A stretch of 64,000 nt of DNA from Stutzerimonas stutzeri. Its GTDB lineage: Bacteria > Pseudomonadota > Gammaproteobacteria > Pseudomonadales > Pseudomonadaceae. The translations under genes were made by a program, and so were the position numbers. Where the stretch lies: NCBI RefSeq assembly GCF_013522825.1, contig NZ_JAAMQZ010000019.1, positions 28,974-92,973 of the forward strand. The letters are read 5' to 3'. Below are positions 54,086 to 63,886 of this stretch, piece after piece (the first letter of the stretch is position 1; each line of letters begins with the position of its first letter). The notes beneath the pieces are model-generated. The model searched no databases, had not been told where the DNA came from, and saw only the letters and a list, made by a program, of their open reading frames with translations.

Positions 54086-54352
54086 TCAGTCCGGCAGGAT
54101 AAAGCGCAGCCCGATGCCCTCGGCATCCACCCGCATCACTTCCATCGTCAGTTCCGGCGCCGGGATCGGCAGGTCCTGCACCTGGCCACGGACGAGGGTG
54201 CCAGGCTGCAGCGAAACCAGGTCCGGGTGTTTGACGTAAACGCCGCTGTCGGACAGATCGCGGGTCTGCGCCAGCACATCGCCGAAGGTTTCGTGGCTGA
54301 TGCGAATGCGGCATTTCATGCTGGCGCGTGGGTGCATGCGCTGGTTCGTCAT
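54086..54352 (-). CDS. PilZ-domain protein
   Basis: 88 residues, a single PilZ domain. An RxxxR-type arm is approximated by 'HPRASMKCRIRI', followed by 'DLSDSGVYVKHPDL' (the DxSxxG-type motif) and 'GIGLRFILPD'. PilZ proteins bind cyclic di-GMP, but the RxxxR here is imperfect, so binding is uncertain. Next to the LpxL-type acyltransferase as in P. aeruginosa (PA0012/PA0011). Confidence 0.85.
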   Translation of the reverse strand: MTNQRMHPRASMKCRIRISHETFGDVLAQTRDLSDSGVYVKHPDLVSLQPGTLVRGQVQDLPIPAPELTMEVMRVDAEGIGLRFILPD

Positions 54353-54368
54353 GAGTCCCTTCCCCCTG

Positions 54369-55256
54369 TCAGTACCAGCGCGCCTCGCCGGCAGGACGCT
54401 TCTTGAAGCGCTTCATGGTCCACATGTACTGCTCCGGCCAGCGGCGCACGTAACTTTCTATCACGCGACTCATCGAGGCAACGGCGACGTCGACATCCTC
54501 GCTGTACATCTCCGGCGGCGCGGCTTCGAGGATCACCTTGAAGCCCGAACCGTCCTCCAGCCGCAGGGCATGCAGGAACACGCCCACCGCCTTGCCGCCA
54601 GTGAGCATGCCGGGCACGAATTTGCTGGTCAGCGCCTGGGTGGCGAAGAAAGGCACGAATACGCCGGAGTTCTCACTGGGCTCGGGATCGGCTGGAATGC
54701 CCACCGAACCGCCGCGGCGCACTTCCTTGATCACGCTGATGATGCCTTCACGAGTAGAAGGCGCGACCCGATTGCCCAGTTGCACACGCTGCTTCTGCAA
54801 CAGCTCGTCCACCGCCTTCAGCTTCGGCGGACGGTAGAAGATGATCGGTTTGCACTGCGCGCAGTAGAAATGATTGAGCACTTCCCAGTTGCCCAGATGG
54901 CTGGTAATCCCGACCACCCCCTTGCCGGACGCCAGCGCCTGTTCCAGCACCTCCAGCCCCTCGACTTCCTTGATCAGGCGCAGCGTCTTTTCCGCCGACC
55001 AGATCCAGGCGCAGGCGCTTTCGGTAAAGGCCTTGCCGGTCTGCCGCAGGGTGCGACCGAGCAGGGCGTCCAGCTCTGCGGCGTCCAGCTCGGGAAAACA
55101 CTTCTGCAGGTTGGTCCGCGCCACCTCGCGCGAGCGGTTCGGCAGCTTCCACATCAGCCAGCCGATCATCACCCCGAGGCTCTGCACCATTGGCCAAGGC
55201 AGCCGAGCGAACAATCGCAGAGCACCGACCAGCAGGGCACCTTTGAGCTTTTCCAC
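54369..55256 (-). CDS. Lipid A acyltransferase of the LpxL/HtrB family
   Basis: 295 residues from a GTG start. Family motif H-x4-E is in 'ITSHLGNWEVLNHFY', followed by 'IFYRPPK' and 'GGSVGIPADPEPSENSGVFVPFFATQALTSKFVP'. The N-terminus carries a hydrophobic anchor. I chose the GTG at 55256 because GGAG lies 6 bases before it; an ATG at 55295 in the same frame is less well placed. It adds a secondary acyl chain to lipid A in the inner membrane. Confidence 0.92.
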   Translation of the reverse strand: MEKLKGALLVGALRLFARLPWPMVQSLGVMIGWLMWKLPNRSREVARTNLQKCFPELDAAELDALLGRTLRQTGKAFTESACAWIWSAEKTLRLIKEVEGLEVLEQALASGKGVVGITSHLGNWEVLNHFYCAQCKPIIFYRPPKLKAVDELLQKQRVQLGNRVAPSTREGIISVIKEVRRGGSVGIPADPEPSENSGVFVPFFATQALTSKFVPGMLTGGKAVGVFLHALRLEDGSGFKVILEAAPPEMYSEDVDVAVASMSRVIESYVRRWPEQYMWTMKRFKKRPAGEARWY

Positions 55257-55596
55257 GGAATACTCCAGAAACCGAAAGGGCAATAGTTTAACCACTTCGG
55301 GTCGATTGCCGTGGGCGCGCGCGCCATCACGACGAATGAAGCGGCCTGGCTGCAGGTAAGGAAGCGTTTTCTACGGATGCTCCTACTGCTTCGACTTGTG
55401 GCAGGCCCGAAATAATGCCCTTCAGCAAAGCCTGTCAACCATTGACCAAAGTCAAAATGACATCACGACATGCTATAAATTTGACGCCATTTTTATAGCG
55501 AAGCATGCCCGTCAATCGACCCGACAGACGGAACAGTCATACGCGCATTTGCCGGAGATAAAACAAACTTCGGCTCCAAATTTTAGAGAGCACATA
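55257..55596. other. 340-base divergent region upstream of the repeat-bearing chemoreceptor
   Basis: No gene is supported. The right part (about 55440-55560) is AT-rich compared with its surroundings. A possible sigma-28-like promoter, TCAA-N15-TGCTATAA at 55452-55478, agrees with five of eight bases of the GCCGATAA box and is only a suggestion. It is spaced about 118 bases from the chemoreceptor ATG. The left part should hold the lpxL-type promoter. Confidence 0.4.
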
Positions 55597-57366
55597 ATGC
55601 GGACAGCGGACAGCGGACAGCGGACAGCGGACAGCGGACAGCGGACAGCGGACAGCGGACAGCGGACAGCGGACAGCGGACAGCGGACAGCGGACAGCGG
55701 ACAGCGGACAGCGGACAGCGGACAGCGTAGGGGCGATTTACTGACTGTCAAGCCCGTTACCGGTTTTATCATTCTGCTGATCCTGATGATCGGCATCGCC
55801 GTAGTGGCCAGCTGGCAAGTCGGAATCATCAACTCGACCCTGACCGAGATCGTCGACGGCAACGCCGTGAAGCAGCGCCAAGCGATCAACTTCCGTGGCA
55901 GCGTGCATGACCGCGCCATCGCCTTCCGTGACCTGGCACTCCTGCATGACGCAGGCGAGCATCAGGCGAGCCTCGAGGAAATCCAGCGCCTGACCCTCAT
56001 GTACGAGGAGTCGGCCCGCCGGCTGGACGCCATCTTCTCCAACCCTGCCAGCGGCAGGAACGAAGAGCGAGCGCTGCTCGACGCCATCAAGGCCATCGAA
56101 CGCCACACCCAGCCGATGCTGGACCGTATTCTGGCCCACTACCGGGCCGGCGACCGGGAAGCGGCTGAGCGGGTTCTGATGCAGGACGCCCGCCCGGCCT
56201 TCAGCGACTGGCTGGCAAGCATCAACCGCTTCATCGACTGGCAGGAAAGCAAGAGCCAGCATGAGACCGGCATCACCCGCGCGACCGCCGGGAACTTCAC
56301 CTCGCTGATGTTCATACTCTGCGCCATCGGTGTGCTGATCGGTAGCTCCGTGGCCTACATGATCACGCGTTACCTGCTGCACAGCCTCGGCGGCGAACCG
56401 AGAAAGGTCGCGGCGGTGGTGCAGCGCATCGCCGACGGCGACCTCAGCGTGACCATCCGCACCGACTACGCGCACAGCATATCGGCGGCAGTGGCCGACA
56501 TGCAGACCAAGCTGCGCGAGATGGTCATGCAGATCGTCACGACCGGCTCCGACATCGGTTCGCAGATCACTCACCTGAACGAGTCCTCGCGCAACATGCT
56601 GCGCTCCACCGAAGAACAGGCCGCACGCTCTACCGCTGCCGCAGCCAGCCTGGAGGAAATGTTCCAAAGCCTGCGGGAAGTCTCCGGGATCACCCAGCAT
56701 GCCGAAACCAACTCGGTAAAAGCCGCGGAGCTGTCGGCATCCGGGGTGGAACTGGTCAGGTCGGTGGCCGACGAAGTGGCCGTGGTGGCCCGCACGGTGA
56801 CAGATACCTCGGAGCAGATCACCTCCCTGCAGAAGCGCTCCGAGGAGATTTCCGACATCACCGGCGCGATTCGTGGCATCGCCGACCAGACCAATCTGCT
56901 CGCGCTCAACGCCGCCATCGAAGCAGCACGGGCCGGCGACAACGGGCGCGGTTTCGCGGTGGTGGCCGACGAGGTGCGCCAGCTGGCGCAACGCACCACC
57001 GAGGCGACAGAGGAAATCGCACAGATGCTGGTGCTGATCCAGAATGAAACGCGCAGCGCGGTGACAGCCATGCAGGCAACCGGGACGCAGGTGCAGCAGG
57101 GCCTGGAACTGGCCAACGAAGCCGCTGGACATCTGGAGGAAATCCGCGGCCAGTCGCAGGATTCGCTGCGCAATGTGCGCCACATCGTCGAACTGACCGA
57201 ACAGCAGGTGACGGCTATCGGCGAAATCGCCCGCCACGTCGAGCGGATTTCGCTGATGTCGGGCGAAACCTCCGAAGCCACGCAAGGCAATGCCAGAGCC
57301 ACCGAGGCACTGGAGCGCACCACGCGGCTGCTGGAACAGGAAATCCGATGCTTCCGTATCAGTTGA
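55597..57366 (+). CDS. Methyl-accepting chemotaxis protein with a heptanucleotide repeat at the 5' end
   Basis: 589 residues from the ATG at 55597. Residues 2-43 are six copies of RTADSGQ encoded by 18 tandem 7-base units. Then come a membrane helix (about 57-80), a periplasmic helical sensor region to about 230, a second helix (about 233-258), HAMP, and a signalling domain with the hairpin '[49 protein letters not shown]'. A CTG at 55741 with GGGG 7 bases upstream is a possible internal start (LTVKPVTGF). Both other frames meet a stop immediately after the repeats, so a change of one unit would switch off the long form. No CheR-binding pentapeptide ends the protein. Confidence 0.85.
   Translation: MRTADSGQRTADSGQRTADSGQRTADSGQRTADSGQRTADSGQRRGDLLTVKPVTGFIILLILMIGIAVVASWQVGIINSTLTEIVDGNAVKQRQAINFRGSVHDRAIAFRDLALLHDAGEHQASLEEIQRLTLMYEESARRLDAIFSNPASGRNEERALLDAIKAIERHTQPMLDRILAHYRAGDREAAERVLMQDARPAFSDWLASINRFIDWQESKSQHETGITRATAGNFTSLMFILCAIGVLIGSSVAYMITRYLLHSLGGEPRKVAAVVQRIADGDLSVTIRTDYAHSISAAVADMQTKLREMVMQIVTTGSDIGSQITHLNESSRNMLRSTEEQAARSTAAAASLEEMFQSLREVSGITQHAETNSVKAAELSASGVELVRSVADEVAVVARTVTDTSEQITSLQKRSEEISDITGAIRGIADQTNLLALNAAIEAARAGDNGRGFAVVADEVRQLAQRTTEATEEIAQMLVLIQNETRSAVTAMQATGTQVQQGLELANEAAGHLEEIRGQSQDSLRNVRHIVELTEQQVTAIGEIARHVERISLMSGETSEATQGNARATEALERTTRLLEQEIRCFRIS
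55601..55726. repeat. 18 perfect tandem copies of a GGACAGC heptanucleotide
   Basis: 126 bases of uninterrupted (GGACAGC)18 begin four bases after the chemoreceptor ATG starts. The unit length is not a multiple of three, but 18 units are, which leaves the gene in frame. Perfect copies imply recent slippage or active expansion. TAG at 55728-55730 and TGA at 55742-55744 close the two alternative frames. Confidence 0.97.
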
Positions 57367-57393
57367 AAATGACCGGACGATGGTCGGAGACGC

Positions 57394-57960
57394 TCAACCG
57401 CTCGGCTCGCTCCCGGCCAACTGTACATACCGATGACAATCGGTGGTGTGGTCCATGACCAGGCCACAAGCCTGCATGTAGGCGTAGCAGATGGTCGGGC
57501 CGACGAAACTGAAACCGGCTTTTTTCAGTGCGCGGCTCATTGCCTCGGCTTCAGGCGTGATGGCCGGCACCTGCTGGTGCGTCGGGAAATGATTGACCAG
57601 CGGCCTGCCCTCGACGAAGGACCAGATGAACGCTGCCGGGTCCTCCAGCCGCAGCCAGGCACGGGCATTGTTGCGTGCGGCTTCGAGCTTGCGCCGGTTG
57701 CGGATGATACCGGGGTCCTGCATGCGCTCGTCGATCTCGGCATCGGTCATCCGCGCCAGGCGCTGCGGGTCGAAACCGAACAGCACCTGGCGGTAACGTT
57801 CCCGTTTGCGCAATACGGTGATCCAGGACAGCCCGGCCTGGAAGCCTTCCAGCAGCAGAAACTCGAACAAAACCTGCGGATCGCGGTTCGGCACTCCCCA
57901 TTCATGGTCGTGATAACGGACATACAGCGGATCGTCGCTGCACCAGGCGCAACGTTGCAT
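57394..57960 (-). CDS. tag: DNA-3-methyladenine glycosylase I
   Basis: 188 residues, the full Tag length. Zinc ligands C4 and H17 are in '[22 protein letters not shown]', and the C-terminal pair is in '[10 protein letters not shown]'. Also visible are '[19 protein letters not shown]' and '[19 protein letters not shown]'. It excises 3-methyladenine from DNA. It is convergent with the chemoreceptor gene and divergent from glyQ. Confidence 0.97.
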   Translation of the reverse strand: MQRCAWCSDDPLYVRYHDHEWGVPNRDPQVLFEFLLLEGFQAGLSWITVLRKRERYRQVLFGFDPQRLARMTDAEIDERMQDPGIIRNRRKLEAARNNARAWLRLEDPAAFIWSFVEGRPLVNHFPTHQQVPAITPEAEAMSRALKKAGFSFVGPTICYAYMQACGLVMDHTTDCHRYVQLAGSEPSG

Positions 57961-58086
57961 GGGCGGCTCCCTGAAGGCATGGCGGGTGATCGAAAACGGC
58001 GTTCGCGGGCACGCGGCAACGCCGGGAAAGCACGGGAATCGGGTATACTCCGCAACTTTCCGTCGAAGCCCAGCACAGGTGAAATT

Positions 58087-59034
58087 TTGAGCCAGACTAC
58101 GCCTGCCGTGCGCACCTTCCAAGACCTGATCCTCGCCCTGCAGAGCTACTGGGCAGAGCAGGGCTGCGTGGTCCTGCAGCCCTATGACATGGAAATGGGC
58201 GCCGGTACCTTCCACACCGCCACCTTCCTGCGCGCCATCGGTCCCGAGACCTGGAACGCCGCCTACGTTCAACCGTCGCGCCGCCCAGCCGATGGCCGTT
58301 ATGGCGAAAACCCCAACCGCCTGCAGCACTATTACCAGTTCCAGGTGGTTCTGAAGCCCAACCCGGACAATATCCAGGACCTGTACCTGGAATCGCTGCG
58401 CCACATCGGCGTGGATACCTCGGTGCATGACGTACGCTTCGTCGAGGACAACTGGGAATCGCCGACCCTCGGCGCCTGGGGCCTGGGCTGGGAAGTCTGG
58501 CTCAACGGCATGGAAGTCACCCAGTTCACCTATTTCCAGCAGGTCGGCGGCGTCGAGTGCTACCCGGTCACCGGCGAGATCACCTACGGCCTGGAACGCC
58601 TGGCCATGTACCTGCAGGGCGTCGATTCGGTCTACGACCTGATCTGGACCGACGGCCCCTTCGGCACCGTGACCTACGGCGACGTGTTCCACCAGAACGA
58701 GGTGGAGCAGTCGACCTACAACTTCGAACACGCCAACGTCGACAAGCTGTTCGAGCTGTTCGATTTCTACGAGTCCGAAGCCAACCGCCTGATCGAGCTG
58801 GAACTGCCGCTGCCCACTTACGAGATGGTGCTCAAGGCCTCGCACACCTTCAACCTGCTCGATGCGCGCCGGGCCATTTCGGTCACCGCGCGCCAGCAAT
58901 ACATCCTGCGTGTGCGCACCCTGGCCCGCGCCGTGGCGCAGAGCTACCTGCAGGCGCGCGCCAAGCTGGGCTTCCCCATGGCCACCCCCGACCTGCGTGA
59001 CGAAGTACTGGCCAAGCTGGAGGCAGCAGAATGA
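58087..59034 (+). CDS. glyQ: Glycyl-tRNA synthetase alpha subunit
   Basis: 315 residues from a TTG start (58087), with AGGTGA just upstream. The sequence '[82 protein letters not shown]' is the class II catalytic subunit of the alpha2beta2 enzyme. Its stop overlaps the glyS start (ATGA). The TTG start is inferred from length and the ribosome site, since no ATG fits. Confidence 0.97.
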   Translation: MSQTTPAVRTFQDLILALQSYWAEQGCVVLQPYDMEMGAGTFHTATFLRAIGPETWNAAYVQPSRRPADGRYGENPNRLQHYYQFQVVLKPNPDNIQDLYLESLRHIGVDTSVHDVRFVEDNWESPTLGAWGLGWEVWLNGMEVTQFTYFQQVGGVECYPVTGEITYGLERLAMYLQGVDSVYDLIWTDGPFGTVTYGDVFHQNEVEQSTYNFEHANVDKLFELFDFYESEANRLIELELPLPTYEMVLKASHTFNLLDARRAISVTARQQYILRVRTLARAVAQSYLQARAKLGFPMATPDLRDEVLAKLEAAE

Positions 59035-61085
59035 GTGCACAAGATTTTCTGGTCGAGCTGGGTACCGAAGAGCTGCCACCCAAGGCGCTGGACAAGCTGT
59101 CCACCGCCTTCCGCGCCGGTATTGAGAAGGGCCTGAAAGAGGCCGGACTCACCCATGGTCGCGTACAGGCCTTTGCCGCACCACGCCGTCTGGCGGTACT
59201 GATCGAACAGCTGGCGACCGAGCAGCCCGACCGCAGCATCAACCTCGACGGCCCGCCATTGCAGGCTGCCTTTGACGCCGAAGGTGAGCCGACCCAGGCC
59301 GCGCTGGGTTTTGCCCGCAAATGCGGCGTGGACCTCGCCGAGATCGACCGCAGTGGCCCCAAGCTGAAATTCAGCCGCACCATCGCCGGCCAGCCGACAG
59401 CGGAGTTGCTGCCTGCCATTGTCGAGTCTTCCCTCAACGACCTGCCGATTCCCAAGCGCATGCGCTGGGCAGCGCGCAAGGAAGAATTCGTGCGCCCGAC
59501 GCAGTGGCTGGTCATGCTGTTCGGTGATCAGATCGTCGATTGCGAAATCCTCGCCCAGCGCGCCGGTCGCGAATCGCGCGGCCACCGTTTCCACAGCCCG
59601 GCGCCGGTACGCATCAGCCAGCCGTCCAGCTATCTGGAAGACCTGCGCGGCGCCCATGTGATCGCCGATTTCGCCGAACGTCGTGCGTTGATCGCCAGGC
59701 GCGTGGAACAGCTGGCCGGCGAGCAGAACGGCAGCGCCATCGTGCCGCCGGCGCTGCTCGATGAAGTGACCGCGCTGGTGGAATGGCCGGTGCCGCTGGT
59801 CTGCTCCTTCGAGGAACGTTTCCTCGAGGTACCGCAGGAGGCGCTGATCACCACCATGCAGGACAACCAGAAGTACTTCTGCCTGCTGGATGCCGGCGGC
59901 AAGCTGCTGCCACGCTTCATCACCGTGGCCAACATCGAATCGAAGGACCCGGCGCAGATCGTTGCCGGCAACGAGAAGGTGGTGCGCCCGCGCCTGACCG
60001 ACGCCGAATTCTTCTTCAAGCAGGACAAGAAGCAGACCCTGGAGAGCTTCAACGAACGCCTGAAGAACGTGGTGTTCCAGGCCCAGCTCGGCAGCGTCTA
60101 CGACAAGGCCGTGCGGGTTTCAAGGCTGGCCGCGTTCATCGCCGAGAATACAGGCGGCAACATCCAGCAAGCGGCACGCGCCGGGCTGCTGAGCAAGTGC
60201 GACCTGGCCACCGAGATGGTCGGCGAGTTTCCGGAGATGCAGGGCATCGCCGGCTACTACTACGCGCTGAACGACGGCGAGCCGCAGGATGTCGCCCTGG
60301 CGCTGAACGAGCAGTACATGCCGCGTGGCGCTGGCGCCGAGCTGCCGAGCACCCGCACCGGGGCCATTGTTGCCGTGGCGGACAAGCTCGACACCCTGGT
60401 CGGCATCTTCGGCATCGGTATGCTGCCCACCGGCAGCAAGGATCCCTACGCGCTGCGTCGTGCGGCGCTGGGCATCCTGCGCATCCTGATCGAGAAGCAG
60501 CTGGACCTGGACCTGGTCCGCGCGGTGGAGTTCTCCATCGGCCAGTTCGGCGCTCAGGTGAAGGCCGCTGGCCTGGCCGAACAGGTACTGGAGTTCATCT
60601 TCGATCGCCTGCGTGCGCGCTACGAGGACGAAGGCGTCGAGATGGCGACCTACCTGTCGGTACGCGCCGTGGCACCAGCTTCGGCGCTGGATTTCGATCA
60701 GCGCGTGCAGGCCGTGCAGGCTTTCCGCAAGCTGCCGGAAGCCGAGGCGCTGGCCGCGGCCAACAAGCGCGTCTCCAACCTGCTCGGCAAGTTCGAGGCG
60801 AAGCTGCCGGAAACCGTTGAGCCACGCTGGTTCGACAACGCCACCGAGTTCTCGCTGTATTCGGCGTTGCAGCAGGCCGAACAGGCCGTGCAACCGCTGG
60901 CCGAGGCGCGTCAGTACCGCGAATCGCTGGAGCGCCTGGCGCACCTGCGCGCACCGGTGGATGCCTTCTTCGAGGCGGTGCTGGTCAATGCCGAAGACCC
61001 TTCGGTACGTGCCAACCGCTATGCCCTGCTGGCCCGTTTGCGAGGACTGTTCCTTGGCGTCGCCGATATTTCCGCACTTGGCTAA
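59031..61085 (+). CDS. glyS: Glycyl-tRNA synthetase beta subunit
   Basis: 684 residues beginning '[25 protein letters not shown]'. It contains '[29 protein letters not shown]', an HD-like central part ('[31 protein letters not shown]') and a C-terminal anticodon-binding region. It is coupled to glyQ by a 4-base overlap and supplies tRNA binding for the tetramer. Confidence 0.98.
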   Translation: MSAQDFLVELGTEELPPKALDKLSTAFRAGIEKGLKEAGLTHGRVQAFAAPRRLAVLIEQLATEQPDRSINLDGPPLQAAFDAEGEPTQAALGFARKCGVDLAEIDRSGPKLKFSRTIAGQPTAELLPAIVESSLNDLPIPKRMRWAARKEEFVRPTQWLVMLFGDQIVDCEILAQRAGRESRGHRFHSPAPVRISQPSSYLEDLRGAHVIADFAERRALIARRVEQLAGEQNGSAIVPPALLDEVTALVEWPVPLVCSFEERFLEVPQEALITTMQDNQKYFCLLDAGGKLLPRFITVANIESKDPAQIVAGNEKVVRPRLTDAEFFFKQDKKQTLESFNERLKNVVFQAQLGSVYDKAVRVSRLAAFIAENTGGNIQQAARAGLLSKCDLATEMVGEFPEMQGIAGYYYALNDGEPQDVALALNEQYMPRGAGAELPSTRTGAIVAVADKLDTLVGIFGIGMLPTGSKDPYALRRAALGILRILIEKQLDLDLVRAVEFSIGQFGAQVKAAGLAEQVLEFIFDRLRARYEDEGVEMATYLSVRAVAPASALDFDQRVQAVQAFRKLPEAEALAAANKRVSNLLGKFEAKLPETVEPRWFDNATEFSLYSALQQAEQAVQPLAEARQYRESLERLAHLRAPVDAFFEAVLVNAEDPSVRANRYALLARLRGLFLGVADISALG

Positions 61086-61089
61086 GCCC

Positions 61090-61632
61090 GTGAAACTGAT
61101 CGTGCTCGACCGTGACGGGGTCATCAACGAAGACTCCGACGCCTATGTGAAAAGCCTGGATGAGTGGGTTCCGATTCCCGGCTCGCTCCAGGCCATTGCA
61201 CGGCTGTGCCAAGCCGGCTGGACAGTGGCCGTGGCCACCAACCAGTCCGGTCTGGCGCGCGGCAAGTTCGACGCCAGCACCCTCGATGACATGCACCTCA
61301 AGATGCAGCAACTGGTGATGGAGCAGGGCGGGCGCATCGACCTGATCGTGCACTGCCCGCACGGCCCGGACGACGGCTGTGAGTGCCGCAAGCCCAAGCC
61401 CGGGCTGTTCCGCACCATCGCCGAGCATTTCAGCCTGGCTGACCTGAAAGGCGTGCCGGTGGTCGGCGACAGCCACCGCGACCTGCATGCCGGTCTTCTG
61501 CTTGGCGGCGAGCCTTATCTGGTCAGAACCGGCAAGGGCTTGCGCACGCTTGAAGGCACGCTGCCTGTGGGCACGCAGGTCTTCGATGACCTGGCCGCAG
61601 TTGTCGATCATCTAGTGGGGAGCACCGCATGA
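61090..61632 (+). CDS. gmhB: D-glycero-beta-D-manno-heptose-1,7-bisphosphate 7-phosphatase
   Basis: 180 residues from a GTG start 4 bases after glyS. HAD motif I is 'LDRDGVINEDSDAYVKSLDEW', the zinc loop is 'CPHGPDDGCECRKPKPGLF' and motif IV is 'GVPVVGDSHRDLHAG'. It makes the heptose precursor of LPS inner core. Its stop overlaps plsC (ATGA). Confidence 0.95.
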   Translation: MKLIVLDRDGVINEDSDAYVKSLDEWVPIPGSLQAIARLCQAGWTVAVATNQSGLARGKFDASTLDDMHLKMQQLVMEQGGRIDLIVHCPHGPDDGCECRKPKPGLFRTIAEHFSLADLKGVPVVGDSHRDLHAGLLLGGEPYLVRTGKGLRTLEGTLPVGTQVFDDLAAVVDHLVGSTA

Positions 61633-62378
61633 AAGCCCTGCTTCCCTTGCGTATCACATTGTTCTACTTCCTGCTGTCGTTCACTGCGTTCGCCTGGTGC
61701 CTGGTGTGCCTGGTCTGTGCGCCGTTCATGTCGTTCCGCATGCGTTACCGCTTCGTGGTGCAGAACTGGTGCCGCTGCGCCGTATGGCTGGGCAAGACAC
61801 TGGTCGGCCTGCGCTATGAGGTGCACGGCACGGAGAACATCCCCTCGCAACCCTGTGTGATCCTGGCCAAGCACCAGAGCACCTGGGAAACCTTCTTCCT
61901 GTCAGCATACTTCGAGCCTCTGACCCAGGTGCTCAAGCGTGAGCTGCTACGGGTGCCGTTCTTCGGCTGGGCCATGTGGCTGCTCAAACCCATCGCCATC
62001 GATCGCGACAACCCCAAGGCGGCGCTGCGGCAGGTGGCCAAGCAGGGCCAGGAACGCCTGGAGCAGGGCGCCTGGGTGCTTATTTTCCCGGAAGGCACCC
62101 GCGTACCGGTCGGACAGCAGGGCAAATTTTCCCGCAGCGGTGCCTCGCTAGCGGTCAATGCCGGACTGCCGGTACTGCCTATCGCCCATAACGCGGGCCT
62201 ATTCTGGCCCAAGGCGGGTTGGGGCAAAAACCCCGGAATAATCCAGGTGGTTATCGGTCCGGCCATGCATGCCGAAAGCGAAGGACCTCGCGCGGTTGCC
62301 GAACTCAATCAACGCGCCGAAGACTGGATCAATGCACAGGTGAAAATCCTGGAGCAACGGGCCGGTATCGCAAACTGA
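61629..62378 (+). CDS. plsC: 1-acylglycerol-3-phosphate acyltransferase
   Basis: 249 residues with an N-terminal membrane helix (about 10-32). The H-x4-E/D motif is 'LAKHQSTWETFFL' and the second block 'LIFPEGTRVPVGQQGKFSRSGASLAV'. It makes phosphatidic acid for membrane lipids. Genes glyQ, glyS, gmhB and plsC are overlapping or nearly so and form one operon, the order I recall near PA0005-PA0009. Confidence 0.95.
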   Translation: MKALLPLRITLFYFLLSFTAFAWCLVCLVCAPFMSFRMRYRFVVQNWCRCAVWLGKTLVGLRYEVHGTENIPSQPCVILAKHQSTWETFFLSAYFEPLTQVLKRELLRVPFFGWAMWLLKPIAIDRDNPKAALRQVAKQGQERLEQGAWVLIFPEGTRVPVGQQGKFSRSGASLAVNAGLPVLPIAHNAGLFWPKAGWGKNPGIIQVVIGPAMHAESEGPRAVAELNQRAEDWINAQVKILEQRAGIAN

Positions 62379-62439
62379 TCACCCCGTCAGCAGGGAGGGC
62401 AGGGATGCCGCCCCCGGACATCATCGAGAGTCTGGTTAC

Positions 62440-63810
62440 GTGCAGTACATCTCAAACGAACAACTGGCTGCCGAATGGCAAAGCCTGCTGCAACGTTTTT
62501 CCCGCCAGGCCGGCATCGAGCTGAAAGCCGTAGCTGAAGCTAACAGCCAGGAGCTGGCTGCGCACTTCTACCAACAGATGCTGGCCGATCCTCAGGCTGC
62601 CCTGTTCCTTTCTCATGAACAGGTTCAGGAGCGTCTCAGCAATTCCATGCAGCGCTGGGTGCAGCGCGTACTCACAGCAACTAGCGATGAGAATCTGGAA
62701 CCGCTCATCGAGCTGCAGCGTACCATTGGCGAAGTCCATGCACGCATCGAAATCCCGGTCAGCCTGGTGCTGCGTGGTGCTCGTCATCTCAAGGGCCGGC
62801 TACGCACCCTGATCGAACAACGCGTGCCCGAGGAGGTCCTACGCCGCGACGCCGCCCGTCTGGGTGCGGACATCATCGATCTGGCCGTGGAAATCATCTG
62901 CTTCGCCTATTCCCAGTCCCACGACCGGAACTCACGTGCAGAGGAAGCCTATCGGCTGTTTTCGGTAGCGCAAAATCTGGGTGCCGAGAAGGAACGTCAG
63001 CGTGCAGCCCTGCTGGATTGGGAAAACCAGCTGATGTTCAATCTAGCGGTGGGTAGCAGCTTCTCCAGTTTGCCGCGCCTGACCGGCTCCGAATTCGGTC
63101 TGTGGTTCCGCCACAAGGCCGCTCACGCCTTCCAGGGTTCGCCCAATGCGGCGAACATCCTGGAATTCATCCTCAATATCGACAAAGAGCTGCAGCTCCT
63201 TGGTGAAGTTGGCGTGGATCAAGGCAACGGTACGCTGCATAGCATCCGTGAAAAAACCCGCTCCATCCGCTTCTTGCTGGACAACCTGTTCGAGCAGGCC
63301 GGTGAACTGGAAACCGGGCGCGACGTGCTCACTCGGCTGCTCAACCGCAAGTTCCTGCCAGTGGTGATGAACAAGGAAATGCTCTACAGCCGTCAGTCCG
63401 GCGGCAACTTCGGCGTGCTCGCCATCGATGTCGACAACTTCAAGCAGATCAACGACCGTTATGGGCATGACGGTGGTGACCAGGTACTGCTGCAAATCGC
63501 CACGGCTCTGTCCAACAATACCCGTGGCGGCGACTATGCCTTCCGTCTCGGCGGCGAAGAATTCCTCTTGGTGCTGGTGGACATCAACGCGCAGAAGGTC
63601 CTGAAAGCGGCGGAAAAATTGCGCGACGCCATCGCCTCCGAGCGTTTCCGCCTGCCTCAGGGTGAAATACTCAACGTGACAGTCAGCATCGGCGTAGCCG
63701 TTCACGATGGCCATCCCGACTACGAACATCTTCTGCGCCGCGCCGACCAGGCGTTGTATGAAGCCAAACGTACAGGCCGTAACCGCTGCGTACTGGCGCC
63801 CTCAAGCTGA
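62440..63810 (+). CDS. Globin-coupled diguanylate cyclase (DosC-like)
   Basis: 456 residues from a GTG start. The N-terminal about 160 residues are a globin-coupled sensor ('QELAAHFYQQMLADPQAALFLSHEQVQERLSNSMQRWVQRVLTA', proximal His candidate in 'IGEVHARIEIPVSLVLRGARHLK'). A helical linker leads to a GGDEF domain with active-site variant GGEEF and an RGGD I-site 5 residues upstream ('TRGGDYAFRLGGEEFLLV'), so product inhibition is expected. It should make cyclic di-GMP in response to oxygen or another haem ligand. Sixty-one bases after plsC; strong terminator follows. Confidence 0.88.
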   Translation: MQYISNEQLAAEWQSLLQRFSRQAGIELKAVAEANSQELAAHFYQQMLADPQAALFLSHEQVQERLSNSMQRWVQRVLTATSDENLEPLIELQRTIGEVHARIEIPVSLVLRGARHLKGRLRTLIEQRVPEEVLRRDAARLGADIIDLAVEIICFAYSQSHDRNSRAEEAYRLFSVAQNLGAEKERQRAALLDWENQLMFNLAVGSSFSSLPRLTGSEFGLWFRHKAAHAFQGSPNAANILEFILNIDKELQLLGEVGVDQGNGTLHSIREKTRSIRFLLDNLFEQAGELETGRDVLTRLLNRKFLPVVMNKEMLYSRQSGGNFGVLAIDVDNFKQINDRYGHDGGDQVLLQIATALSNNTRGGDYAFRLGGEEFLLVLVDINAQKVLKAAEKLRDAIASERFRLPQGEILNVTVSIGVAVHDGHPDYEHLLRRADQALYEAKRTGRNRCVLAPSS

Positions 63811-63834
63811 GGGGTGCACCACAGCAAAGCATGA

Positions 63835-63870
63835 AAAAGGGGGAGCAGACCGAAATCTGCTCCCCCTTTT
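63835..63870. terminator. Bidirectional rho-independent terminator
   Basis: A perfect 15-base-pair stem with A-rich left end and T-rich right end (AAAAGGGGGAGCAGA / TCTGCTCCCCCTTTT), loop CCGAAA. It can terminate both the diguanylate cyclase gene and the convergent ahpF. Confidence 0.93.
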
Positions 63871-63886
63871 GCATTGCAGCGCTGCG

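Noticed and set aside
54300..55286. Plus-strand frame opposite the LpxL-type gene
   Set aside because: His/Arg/Gln-rich shadow; the minus strand has the acyltransferase HLGNWE motif.
55396..55596. N-terminal extension of the chemoreceptor upstream of the repeat
   Set aside because: The frame is open by chance, but the translation is polar with no ribosome site, and AT-rich promoter-like DNA occupies the region.
55601..55726. Tandem heptamers considered as a CRISPR array
   Set aside because: The copies are contiguous with no spacers and only 7 bases long; there are no cas genes.
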